A stretch of 64,000 nt of DNA from positions 1-64,000 of the forward strand of contig NZ_QSNT01000004.1 in NCBI RefSeq assembly GCF_009498525.1. The letters run 5' to 3'. Shown here in pieces: positions 56,956 through 64,000 of this stretch (position 1 is its first letter; every line of letters begins with the position of its first letter). A program made the position numbers and the translations under genes. Below the pieces are notes generated by a model. The model ran no database searches, was not told where the DNA came from, and worked only from the letters and a program-made list of their open reading frames with translations. Source of the DNA: Rhizobium sp. ICMP 5592. GTDB taxonomy: Bacteria; Pseudomonadota; Alphaproteobacteria; Rhizobiales; Rhizobiaceae.

Positions 56956-57732
56956 ATGGACCTTGGTCTCACCAATAAGGTCGCGCTGATCACCGGCGGC
57001 TCGAAGGGCATCGGTTATGCTTGCGCTCGCCTCTTCCTGTCCGAGGGCGCGCGGGTCGGCATCTGCTCACGAGCGCAAGCCAATATCGACAAGGCACTGT
57101 CCGGTCTGCCCGGTGCCCATGGCTACGCCGCCGATCTCACCTCGGACACACAAGCCCTTGATGTCGTCGACAGGATCGAGAACGAAATCGGCCCCATCGA
57201 TATTCTCGTCAACAGCGCCGGCGCCGCCACGCGAACACCTGCTTCGGAGCTCACGCCAGCTGCCTGGCGCGCCGCGATGGATGCAAAGTATTTTTCCTAT
57301 ATCAACGTGCTCGATCCGGTCATCAAGCGCATGGCCGCGCGCCGTTCGGGCACCATCGTCAACATCATCGGCAATGGCGGCAAGATCGCCTCGCCTGTTC
57401 ATCTCGCCGGCGGAGCCGCCAACGCTGCGCTGATGCTCGCAAGTGTCGGGCTTGCCAATGCCTATGCCAGCCAGGGCGTGCGCGTTGTTGGCCTCAATCC
57501 GGGCCTGACCGAGACGGACCGGGTAGCCGAAGGTCTGAAGGCATCCGCGAAGCTTGCCGGCTCCACCGAGGAAGAGGCGCTGGCGGAAGCGCTTAAGCGT
57601 ATTCCCATCGGCCGCATGGCAAGCCCGGACGATATCGCCAATGTCGTCGCTTTCCTGAGTTCATCCAAGGCGAGCTACGTCACCGGGGTCGTCATCAGCA
57701 TGGATGGAGCGCAGGTCCCGACCGTGATCTGA
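56956..57732 (+). CDS. SDR-fold protein lacking the catalytic Tyr-Lys motif
   Basis: A 258-residue short-chain dehydrogenase/reductase fold. The nucleotide site TGGSKGIG (about residues 13-20), DL, and NSAG (about 89) are intact, as is the C-terminal DDIANVVAFLSSSKASYVTG. At the active site, after the expected serine-containing strand, the segment HLAGGAANAAL replaces YSASKAAL, so both Tyr and Lys of YxxxK are missing. It may be a non-catalytic NAD(P)-binding protein or use a different residue; related SDRs with this segment exist. The ATG at 56956 follows a weak ribosome binding site. It stands alone between the RpiR and nadC genes. Confidence 0.82.
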   Translation: MDLGLTNKVALITGGSKGIGYACARLFLSEGARVGICSRAQANIDKALSGLPGAHGYAADLTSDTQALDVVDRIENEIGPIDILVNSAGAATRTPASELTPAAWRAAMDAKYFSYINVLDPVIKRMAARRSGTIVNIIGNGGKIASPVHLAGGAANAALMLASVGLANAYASQGVRVVGLNPGLTETDRVAEGLKASAKLAGSTEEEALAEALKRIPIGRMASPDDIANVVAFLSSSKASYVTGVVISMDGAQVPTVI

Positions 57733-57750
57733 CCGGGAAGCCGAGCGCTT

Positions 57751-58608
57751 CTACGCGACCGATTGCCAATCGAGCCCGATATCGAGTGTCGGCGCGCTAT
57801 GCGTCAGCCAGCCGACGGAAATTAGATCGACGCCGGATGCGGCGATGGCGCCGGCAGTTGATGGCGTGATGCGGCCCGACGCTTCGGTAATCGCCTGACC
57901 GGCGACGATGCCCACAGCATCGCGAAGCTGGTCGAGTGTCATATTGTCGAGCAGCACGGCGTCAATACCCTCCGCCATGGCCTCGCGGAGCTGGTCAAGC
58001 GTGTCCACCTCAACCTCGATCTTGACCATATGGCCGACACCGGCCTTGGCCCGGCGGATCGCCTCGATGACGCCGCCGGCAATCGCCACATGATTGTCCT
58101 TGATCAGCACGGCATCGTGGAGCGCAAAACGATGGTTCATGCCGCCGCCGGCCCGCACGGCGTATTTTTCCAGCGCCCGCAGCCCCGGCGTCGTCTTGCG
58201 GGTGCAGACGATCGACGCCTTGGTGTCGCCGATCGCCTCGACGATACCGGCCGTGACCGAGGCAATGCCGGAGAGATGACCAAGGAAATTCAGCGCCGTC
58301 CGTTCTGCCGTGAGCAGGCCGCGAGACGAACCTTCGATCGTCGCGATCACGTCGCCGGCCGCGACCTTGGCGCCGTCGTGAAGATGGCGGGTCATGACGA
58401 TGCTTGGATCGACAAGCCGGAAGGCGAGCTCGGAGGCATCGAGACCGGCGACCACACCCGGCTGGCGGGCCACCATGGCGACCTTGGATCGATGATCCTC
58501 GGGAATGACGGCCGCGGAAGTGATATCTCCGGCGAGGCCCAGATCTTCCAACAGAGCGTTGCGGACCAGCGGCTCGACAATAAGGCGCGGAAGAGGGACG
58601 AGAGTCAT
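57751..58608 (-). CDS. nadC: nicotinate-nucleotide pyrophosphorylase (carboxylating)
   Basis: A 285-residue quinolinate phosphoribosyltransferase: LLEDLGLAGDITSAAVIP, RTALNFLGHLSGIAS, CTRKTTPGLRALEKYAVRAGGGMNHR and LIKDNHVAIAGG, followed by VEVEVDTLDQ and DAVLLDNMT. It converts quinolinate to nicotinate mononucleotide. It is the last gene of nadABC; the ATG at 58608 lies one base after the nadB stop. Confidence 0.95.
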   Translation of the reverse strand: MTLVPLPRLIVEPLVRNALLEDLGLAGDITSAAVIPEDHRSKVAMVARQPGVVAGLDASELAFRLVDPSIVMTRHLHDGAKVAAGDVIATIEGSSRGLLTAERTALNFLGHLSGIASVTAGIVEAIGDTKASIVCTRKTTPGLRALEKYAVRAGGGMNHRFALHDAVLIKDNHVAIAGGVIEAIRRAKAGVGHMVKIEVEVDTLDQLREAMAEGIDAVLLDNMTLDQLRDAVGIVAGQAITEASGRITPSTAGAIAASGVDLISVGWLTHSAPTLDIGLDWQSVA

Positions 58609-58609
58609 G

Positions 58610-60151
58610 TCAGGCGCTCCTGGCGAAGGAATAGGGAATGACGGATCGGGCGATGTCCACAGCATCGGTGAGGCGCATCATCCGGCGCTGCGCATGTTGC
58701 TGCTTCAAAGGGAAATCCGTGCGGACATGAGCGCCGCGCGACTCCGTGCGCAGACTAGCGAAGACGGCGATCAATAGCGCTACGATAGCCGGATCGACGG
58801 CCGCATTGTCGCTTTCGGCAAGTGGCAGCAGCGCGGCAATCGCCCCATGGATGGCGCCGGCATTGCGAAGCACGCCGAGATGCCGCGACACGATCGGACG
58901 GACGAGGGAAGCGTCCGGAGCCGTCGAGCGTGAATCCTCCGACAATGGGGCCGTCGGGCGCGCAAAGACGCCGCCAATGTCCTGCGCTGCGCGCATCCCC
59001 ATGACGGCGGCTTCCAGCAATGAGTTGCTGGCAAGGCGGTTGGCGCCATGCAGACCTGTGGACGCGGCCTCTCCTGCCACCCAGAGACCGGGGACAGAAC
59101 TTCGGCCGTTTCCATCCGTCGCGACACCGCCCATGTGATAGTGAACGGCCGGACGCACGGGAATGAGCTCGCAGGACGGATCGATGCCCGCTTCGCGACA
59201 GAGCGCATCGATCACCGGAAAGCGGACCGCGAAACGGTGGCCAAGCGCTTCACGGGCATCAAGGAAGACACGACCGCCCCGGGCGATTTCCGCGCTGATG
59301 GCGCGAGCGACGACGTCGCGCGGCGCCAGCTCTGCACCCGGAACCTGCGCCATGAAGCGCTCGCCTGTCTCATTGACCAGCAAGGCGCCCTCACCCCGCA
59401 CGGCTTCACTGACCAGCGCCAGCGGCCTGCGGCAGGAATCGAGCGCGGTCGGGTGGAACTGCACGAATTCCATATCGGCCAGAAGCGCGCCCGCTCTTGC
59501 GGCAAGCGCGATCCCCTGGCCGAAGTTGCCCATCGGATTGGTGGTTGCATCGAAGAGACCGCCCATGCCGCCCGTCGCCAGAAGCACCCTGGACGTCGGC
59601 AGAATCACCAATCCCTTCTGCGTTGCGCAGAGCAAGCCGCTGATCTGACCTCCATCCAGAAGCAACCGGCGAGCCTCGTATCCCTCCAGCACGGTGATCG
59701 AGGGCGTGCGGGCGACAGCCTCCACCAGCGCGCGGACAATCGCAGCACCCGAGCCATCGCCCTCGGCATGCACGATGCGGCGGCGCGAATGCGCAGCCTC
59801 AAGGCCAAGCGACAGGCTGCCCGTGCTATTCCGGTCGAAACGGACGCCCGCCCGCTCCAGCGAAGCAATCGCCTCCGGCGCTTCGCTGATAATGCTTGCG
59901 GCGACGGTGGGATCGCAAAGTCCGTCGCCGGCGGCAAGCGTGTCGGCAAGATGCAGCTCCGCGCTATCGTCTTCTCCCATGGCGGCGGCGATGCCACCCT
60001 GCGCCCAGGCACTCGATGTCTCCCCGCCGAGCGCCGCGCGGGTGACAATAGCAGTGGGCTGCGGCGCCAGGGTCAGCGCCGCCATCAGCCCGGCAAGACC
60101 GCTACCGACGATAACGACGCGGCCTGAAAGATCGTGGAAAATCTCGGTCAT
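58610..60151 (-). CDS. nadB: L-aspartate oxidase
   Basis: A 513-residue flavoenzyme: FAD site [64 protein letters not shown], the [17 protein letters not shown] active-site region and [21 protein letters not shown]. It oxidises aspartate to iminoaspartate for quinolinate synthesis. The ATG at 60151 overlaps the nadA stop (ATGA). The C-terminal ~100 residues are shorter and more diverged than in the E. coli enzyme. Confidence 0.95.
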   Translation of the reverse strand: MTEIFHDLSGRVVIVGSGLAGLMAALTLAPQPTAIVTRAALGGETSSAWAQGGIAAAMGEDDSAELHLADTLAAGDGLCDPTVAASIISEAPEAIASLERAGVRFDRNSTGSLSLGLEAAHSRRRIVHAEGDGSGAAIVRALVEAVARTPSITVLEGYEARRLLLDGGQISGLLCATQKGLVILPTSRVLLATGGMGGLFDATTNPMGNFGQGIALAARAGALLADMEFVQFHPTALDSCRRPLALVSEAVRGEGALLVNETGERFMAQVPGAELAPRDVVARAISAEIARGGRVFLDAREALGHRFAVRFPVIDALCREAGIDPSCELIPVRPAVHYHMGGVATDGNGRSSVPGLWVAGEAASTGLHGANRLASNSLLEAAVMGMRAAQDIGGVFARPTAPLSEDSRSTAPDASLVRPIVSRHLGVLRNAGAIHGAIAALLPLAESDNAAVDPAIVALLIAVFASLRTESRGAHVRTDFPLKQQHAQRRMMRLTDAVDIARSVIPYSFARSA

Positions 60152-61119
60152 ATCGCCAGCATCCTCTCGACGGCACGGCGCGCGGCGACGGCAATTGCCG
60201 GGTCGACCGTGACTTCGTGCCGGTTTTCCTCGAGCGCCTTGCGGATATTGCCGAGCGTGATGCGCTTCATATGCGGGCAGAGATTGCAGGGCCGGATGAA
60301 CTCGACACTCGGGTGATGCACGGCGACATTGTCGCTCATCGAACATTCGGTGAGGAGCACCACGCGCGCCGGCTGCTTGCTTCCGACATAGTCCGACATG
60401 ACGGCCGTGGAGCCGGCGAAATCCGCTTCTTTCACGACATCAGGCGGGCATTCCGGATGGGCCAGCACCGTTACGCCGGGATAGTTTTCGCGAAGCTGGC
60501 GGATATCGTCGGCGGTGAAAAGCTCGTGCACCTCGCAATGCCCATGCCAGGCGATGATCTCGACATTGGTCTCGCGCGCCACGTTCTGTGCCAGATATTC
60601 GTCGGGGATCATCAGCACCTTGGGAACGCCCAGCGATTCCACGACCTGCTTGGCATTGCCCGACGTGCAGCAGATATCGGAGGCCGCCTTCACTGCGGCG
60701 GAGGTGTTGACGTAGGTGATGATGGGAACGCCGGGATGGGCCTGGCGCAGCAGTGCGATATCCGCCGGCGTGATCGAGTCCGCCAGCGAACAGCCGGCAG
60801 CCATGTCGGGGATCAGCACGGTCTTTTCCGGATTGAGCAGCTTGGCGGTCTCGGCCATGAAATGCACCCCGGCGAGCACGATGATATCGGCATCGACATC
60901 GATCGCCTTACGGGCAAGCGCCAGGCTGTCGCCAACAATATCGGCGACGCCGTGGAAGATCTCCGGGGTCTGATAGTTATGCGCGAGGATGACGGCGTTG
61001 CGACGGTGTTTCAGCTCGAGGATAGCCTCGACATCGTCCTGAAACGTCATCCATTCGGCTTTGGGAATGACGCGGCTGACGCGATCATAGAGGGAGGATG
61101 CGGATACGGGGGAATTCAT
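60148..61119 (-). CDS. nadA: quinolinate synthase A
   Basis: A 323-residue 4Fe-4S enzyme with the three cluster cysteines in [19 protein letters not shown] and [12 protein letters not shown]. NadA motifs include [23 protein letters not shown] and [22 protein letters not shown]. It condenses iminoaspartate with dihydroxyacetone phosphate to quinolinate. A good AAGGAG ribosome binding site precedes the ATG, and operator-like repeats occupy the short gap upstream. Confidence 0.95.
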   Translation of the reverse strand: MNSPVSASSLYDRVSRVIPKAEWMTFQDDVEAILELKHRRNAVILAHNYQTPEIFHGVADIVGDSLALARKAIDVDADIIVLAGVHFMAETAKLLNPEKTVLIPDMAAGCSLADSITPADIALLRQAHPGVPIITYVNTSAAVKAASDICCTSGNAKQVVESLGVPKVLMIPDEYLAQNVARETNVEIIAWHGHCEVHELFTADDIRQLRENYPGVTVLAHPECPPDVVKEADFAGSTAVMSDYVGSKQPARVVLLTECSMSDNVAVHHPSVEFIRPCNLCPHMKRITLGNIRKALEENRHEVTVDPAIAVAARRAVERMLAI

Positions 61120-61134
61120 GACCGGCTCCTTATT

Positions 61135-61187
61135 ATACTCACATTGAGCATATTATGCGCAAATAGATATTCTCGATATGAGCATAT
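61135..61187. promoter_or_regulatory. putative NadQ operator region before nadA
   Basis: The 69-base nadQ-nadA gap holds the imperfect inverted repeat ATACTCA-CAT-TGAGCAT (61135-61151) and a direct repeat of TGAGCATAT at 61145-61153 and 61179-61187. The arrangement fits a repressor site over the nadABC promoter. The assignment to NadQ is by neighbourhood. Confidence 0.6.
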
Positions 61188-61188
61188 G

Positions 61189-62091
61189 TCAATTGCGGGA
61201 GAGCGGCAATTTCGTTCCGGCGAGTTCACGTTCTTCGCGGATGGCATGGCGGAAGCGGAAGAGCTTGGCCGGGCGGCCGCCCGTTTCGCTTTCGGTGCCG
61301 CCCGTTTCCTCCACCAGATCCTGCTGCTCGATGAGGCGACGGAAATTCTGCTTGTGCAGTGTCAGCCCCGCCAGTGCCTCGACGGTGCGCTGCAGTTGTA
61401 GGAGGGTAAAACTCTCGGGCATGAGCTCGAAGACGACGGGGCGATATTTGATCTTTGCCCTGAGCCTGGCCATGCCGGTTGCGAGGATGCGCCGATGATC
61501 GGCAAACATCGGGCGGCCAAACCGGACCGGCTCAGCAGATCCGGCCTCCTGAACGAAGCCAGCTTCGTAAAGAAGTTCGTAGCGCTGCAGGACGAGGTCT
61601 TCATTCCAGGCTGCGCCATTGAGCCCGAAGGCATAATCGACGCGGCGGCGGCGCGGATCGCATTTGCCGCCATCACTGTCGATCCAGTCACCCAGTCGGG
61701 CGGCAATGTCATCGATGATGGCCGGACGACCGTTGCGGTGATCTTCCCATGGGAAATATTCGTACCAGCCATGCCAACCCGACAGACCGGTACCCGAAGC
61801 AGCCTGCTCGCGCACAAGGCCGAGATAGCTGATCGAGATTGTTCGTCCGCCCAGGATCTCATTGTTCCGGTCGCGGTCGGCAAAGGTATAGAGCTGCTCA
61901 AGATAGCCGACCGGATGCGCGGTTTGTTCCTGCACCCATTCGCGCAGCCCGCTTTGCAGCGTCCGGTGCCCGAGCTCGAATGGTCCGGACGGCAACACCT
62001 CACCGGAGCGCACTGTCATAACCCGCGGCTCGTGGCCGGTGACAGCCGTCAAAACCGCAATCAATTCAGCGTGCGCAAGCCCGATGGTCAA
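61189..62091 (-). CDS. nadQ: NAD biosynthesis regulator, NadQ/NrtR-type Nudix repressor
   Basis: A 300-residue protein with an N-terminal Nudix-like domain (LPSGPFELGHRTLQSGLREWVQEQT; ILGGRTISISYLGLVREQ) and a C-terminal winged-helix domain (LLQLQRTVEALAGLTLHKQNFRRLIEQQDLVEETG). The Nudix catalytic REUXEE box is not evident, as expected for a sensor. This composition and its position upstream of nadABC match NadQ of Rhizobiales. An ADP-ribose-like or NAD-related ligand is inferred from the NrtR group. Confidence 0.85.
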   Translation of the reverse strand: MTIGLAHAELIAVLTAVTGHEPRVMTVRSGEVLPSGPFELGHRTLQSGLREWVQEQTAHPVGYLEQLYTFADRDRNNEILGGRTISISYLGLVREQAASGTGLSGWHGWYEYFPWEDHRNGRPAIIDDIAARLGDWIDSDGGKCDPRRRRVDYAFGLNGAAWNEDLVLQRYELLYEAGFVQEAGSAEPVRFGRPMFADHRRILATGMARLRAKIKYRPVVFELMPESFTLLQLQRTVEALAGLTLHKQNFRRLIEQQDLVEETGGTESETGGRPAKLFRFRHAIREERELAGTKLPLSRN

Positions 62092-62191
62092 GGAATCTCC
62101 TTATCTTGTCTTACGCATATTTTGTCGCACGAAGAGCAGCCGAAGCCAAACGCTCAGCACCCATCACCGGACGATATCAACATGAGAGACC

Positions 62192-62899
62192 CTATCGGCG
62201 GACATAGTTCGGATATTGTTCGCAAATCAGATCGATGATCGATAGCGTCCCGGAAAGATGTTTGCGCAAGGCCGCAACCGCCAATTCCGCATCACCCGAC
62301 CGGACGGCCTCGACAACGGCGCGATGGTCAGCCATGACCTGTTGCAGCTTGCCGGGCATCGGCAGGTTCAGCCGGCGCAACCGGTCGAGATGGACGCTCT
62401 GGCGGCGAACGGTTGCCCAAAGCCCCAATATGCCGACCCTCTCGAAGAGAACGCGGTGAAAATCCTTGTCGAGCGAATCGAAGAAGTCGTAGGTCTCGGG
62501 CGACATGACATGCTCTTGCCGGGCCAGAACCTGCGCCAGCGCGGCAGCCGTCTCCGCCGGCTCCTCGGCCGTCAGGCGCCGGATGGCCTCCAGCTCGATC
62601 GACAGCCTCAGGAAATGAGCCTCCCGGGCGTTGCCGATATCGATCCTGGAAACGACGGTGGCATATTGCGGATAGACCTCGACAAGTCCCTCCTCTTCCA
62701 GCCGGATCAAGGCGTCGCGAACCGGCGTCTGGCTGACATTGAACTCGCTCTGCAGCGAGATCCGCGACAACACCGTCGTCGGCGGCAGGCCCATCGAAAG
62801 AATGCGCGACCTCAGGATTTCGAGGATCTGTGGCGCAACCTGGCGCGAACGGTCCAAGGCGAATTCTTTCGGATTTACTCTCACGCGGCCACCTTCCAA
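62192..62899 (-). CDS. GntR family regulator, FCD subfamily
   Basis: A 235-residue regulator: N-terminal winged helix (ILRSRILSMGLPPTTVLSRISLQSEFNVSQTPVRDALIRLEEEGLV) and an all-helical FCD effector domain (HFLRLSIELEAIRRL, DFHRVLFE, MADHRAVVEAVRSGDAELAVAALRKHL). It is divergent from the ABC binding-protein gene at 63014, with an 18-bp palindrome in the shared spacer, so it probably controls that transporter in response to an organic acid or related ligand. Confidence 0.9.
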   Translation of the reverse strand: MEGGRVRVNPKEFALDRSRQVAPQILEILRSRILSMGLPPTTVLSRISLQSEFNVSQTPVRDALIRLEEEGLVEVYPQYATVVSRIDIGNAREAHFLRLSIELEAIRRLTAEEPAETAAALAQVLARQEHVMSPETYDFFDSLDKDFHRVLFERVGILGLWATVRRQSVHLDRLRRLNLPMPGKLQQVMADHRAVVEAVRSGDAELAVAALRKHLSGTLSIIDLICEQYPNYVRR

Positions 62900-62940
62900 A
62901 TCGAAGCTCTCAGTCCATTAAACACAATTTGGGACTTGAT

Positions 62941-62958
62941 GCACTGATACATTAGTGC
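62941..62958. promoter_or_regulatory. palindromic operator for the GntR/FCD regulator
   Basis: GCACTGATACATTAGTGC is a near-perfect 18-base palindrome lying 42 bases before the GntR start and 56 before the divergent ABC gene. Size and position fit an FCD-type regulator operator. Confidence 0.65.
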
Positions 62959-63013
62959 TTTAGTCCGCTCATGCCAACGTAATCTCATGCGTTTGGATCA
63001 TTTTTGGGAGGAA

Positions 63014-64000
63014 ATGATGAGAGCTTTTCTTCGCGGTCTGGCCGCGACCTGTCTCGTGCTTGCCGGCACTCTGTCTGCCGGCGCCGCCGAAAAGACGGAT
63101 ATTTCGATCACGCGCCAGCCGGGTATCCTTTATCTCGTCAGCCACGTCATGGAGACGCAGAAGCTGATCGAGAAGCGGGCGGAGGCCGATGGCCTGGCCG
63201 GCGTCAAGGTCGATTGGCGCACCTTCAGCGGCGGCGGCGCACAGACCGATGCGCTGCTTGCCGGCAATGTCGATATCGTCAATACCGGCACCGGCAATCT
63301 GCTGCTGCTTTGGGACCGCACCAGAGGCAGGGTCAAGGGCATCGTCACCAATTCCGCCCAGCCGGTCATCATGGTGTCGCGCGACCCGCGCATCAAATCG
63401 CTGAAGGACATTCAGCCGGGCGACAGGATCGCCGTGCCGACGGTCGGCGTTTCAACACAGGCGATTCTGCTGCAAATGGCCGCCGCCCAGATGTATGGCG
63501 ACGATCAAGTGCACAAGTTCGACGCCAACACGGTGCAACTCGGCCATCCCGACGCGATGGCGGCGCTCGCAAACCAGACCCATGAGGTGAAGAGCCATTT
63601 CTCGGCGCCGCCCTTCCAATATCTGGAACTGAAGCAGCCGGGCGTTCACGAAGTCGTCAACTCGCGCGACATCATCGGTGGCGAGCTGACCCAGGGCACC
63701 TTCTTCACGACCACGCAATTCGCCGAGACTAATCCGACGATCATCAAAGCGGTTCGCCAGGCGACGGCCGATGCGATCGAAGTGATCAAGAAGGATCCGA
63801 AGACCGCGGTCGAAGCCTATAAGACGGTGAGCGGCGACAAGACCAGCGTCGAAGACCTCCTGGCGATCCTGAACCAGCCGCACATGATGGAGTTCCGCAT
63901 GGATCCGCAGGGAACCATGAAGTTCGCCGCCCATCTCCACAAGGTCGGAACCTTGAAGACGATGCCGAAGGCCTGGACGGATTATTATCTGCCCGAAGCC
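63014..64000 (+). CDS. ABC transporter substrate-binding protein, TauA/SsuA/NMT1-like, truncated by window
   Basis: The first 329 residues of a periplasmic binding protein that runs off the right edge. Signal peptide: MMRAFLRGLAATCLVLAGTLSAGAA|EK. Mature features of the aliphatic sulfonate/nitrate/taurine group include ISITRQPGILYLVSHVMETQKLIEKRA, FSGGGAQTDALLAGNVDIVNTGTGNLLLLWDR, VPTVGVSTQAILLQMAAAQMYG and FFTTTQFAETNP. The GGGAGG ribosome binding site precedes a double ATG (63014/63017). The permease and ATPase genes would lie downstream, outside the window. Sulfonate or similar small anion is a guess. Confidence 0.88.
   Translation, partial: MMRAFLRGLAATCLVLAGTLSAGAAEKTDISITRQPGILYLVSHVMETQKLIEKRAEADGLAGVKVDWRTFSGGGAQTDALLAGNVDIVNTGTGNLLLLWDRTRGRVKGIVTNSAQPVIMVSRDPRIKSLKDIQPGDRIAVPTVGVSTQAILLQMAAAQMYGDDQVHKFDANTVQLGHPDAMAALANQTHEVKSHFSAPPFQYLELKQPGVHEVVNSRDIIGGELTQGTFFTTTQFAETNPTIIKAVRQATADAIEVIKKDPKTAVEAYKTVSGDKTSVEDLLAILNQPHMMEFRMDPQGTMKFAAHLHKVGTLKTMPKAWTDYYLPEA

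Noticed and set aside
63004-63585. Plus-strand 193-codon Arg/Gly-rich frame
   Set aside because: Out-of-frame shadow of the binding-protein gene at 63014, which has a signal peptide and family motifs.

Overview
The window looks like an accessory-rich replicon or chromosomal arm of a Rhizobiaceae alphaproteobacterium (Rhizobium/Agrobacterium group). The evidence is high GC, many ABC uptake operons each with its own regulator, a NadQ-type regulator beside nadABC, and a DctB/DctD-like pair. No rRNA, tRNA, CRISPR array or insertion sequence was recognised. Calls rest on reading motifs by eye; no database search was run.

Layout. (1) 1-2576, minus: a trimeric autotransporter adhesin running off the left edge, coupled to a small upstream gene. 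(2) 2861-5729: an AraC regulator, a 66-residue protein and a DeoR regulator. (3) 5964-12586, plus: aldolase, PfkB kinase and a CUT1 sugar ABC transporter, with CGAAA-rich operator-like DNA in two gaps. (4) 12653-15711, minus: a DctB/DctD-like two-component system whose response regulator lacks the GAFTGA loop. (5) 16528-21833, plus: a one-module NRPS (C-A-T-TE) followed by a family 1 glycosyltransferase. (6) 22012-30948, plus: LacI regulator, sugar ABC transporter, GH127 beta-L-arabinofuranosidase-type enzyme and GMC oxidoreductase. (7) 30992-43887: a purine island. One arm (minus) encodes an acylphosphatase-like protein, a Rieske-only protein, a GST-like protein and adenine deaminase. The other (plus) encodes a BMP-type purine/nucleoside ABC transporter behind a sigma-54-like promoter, a Rieske-less oxygenase catalytic subunit and guanine deaminase. 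A convergent FdhF/YdeP-type molybdoenzyme closes the island. (8) 44029-56844: a peptidoglycan recycling regulon (lytic transglycosylase, AnmK, serine hydrolase, Dpp-like ABC transporter, MurQ, amino sugar kinase, a MurA, and a MurR-like RpiR regulator). Two GGAAT-N5-ATTCC operators tie it together. (9) 56956-57732: an SDR lacking Tyr and Lys of the active site. (10) 57751-62091, minus: nadC, nadB, nadA and their regulator nadQ. (11) 62192-64000: a GntR/FCD regulator divergent from a TauA/SsuA-like binding protein cut by the right edge.

The most striking system is in region 7. A Rieske oxygenase is split into a Rieske-only protein and a catalytic subunit from which the Rieske domain is missing, with a GST-like partner. 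This is the part list of the NdmC/NdmD/NdmE methylxanthine N7-demethylase, but here it sits among purine uptake and deamination genes. I propose that the island uses purines, possibly including methylated ones such as 7-methylguanine, as nitrogen sources. An HpxD-like hypoxanthine hydroxylase is the main alternative.
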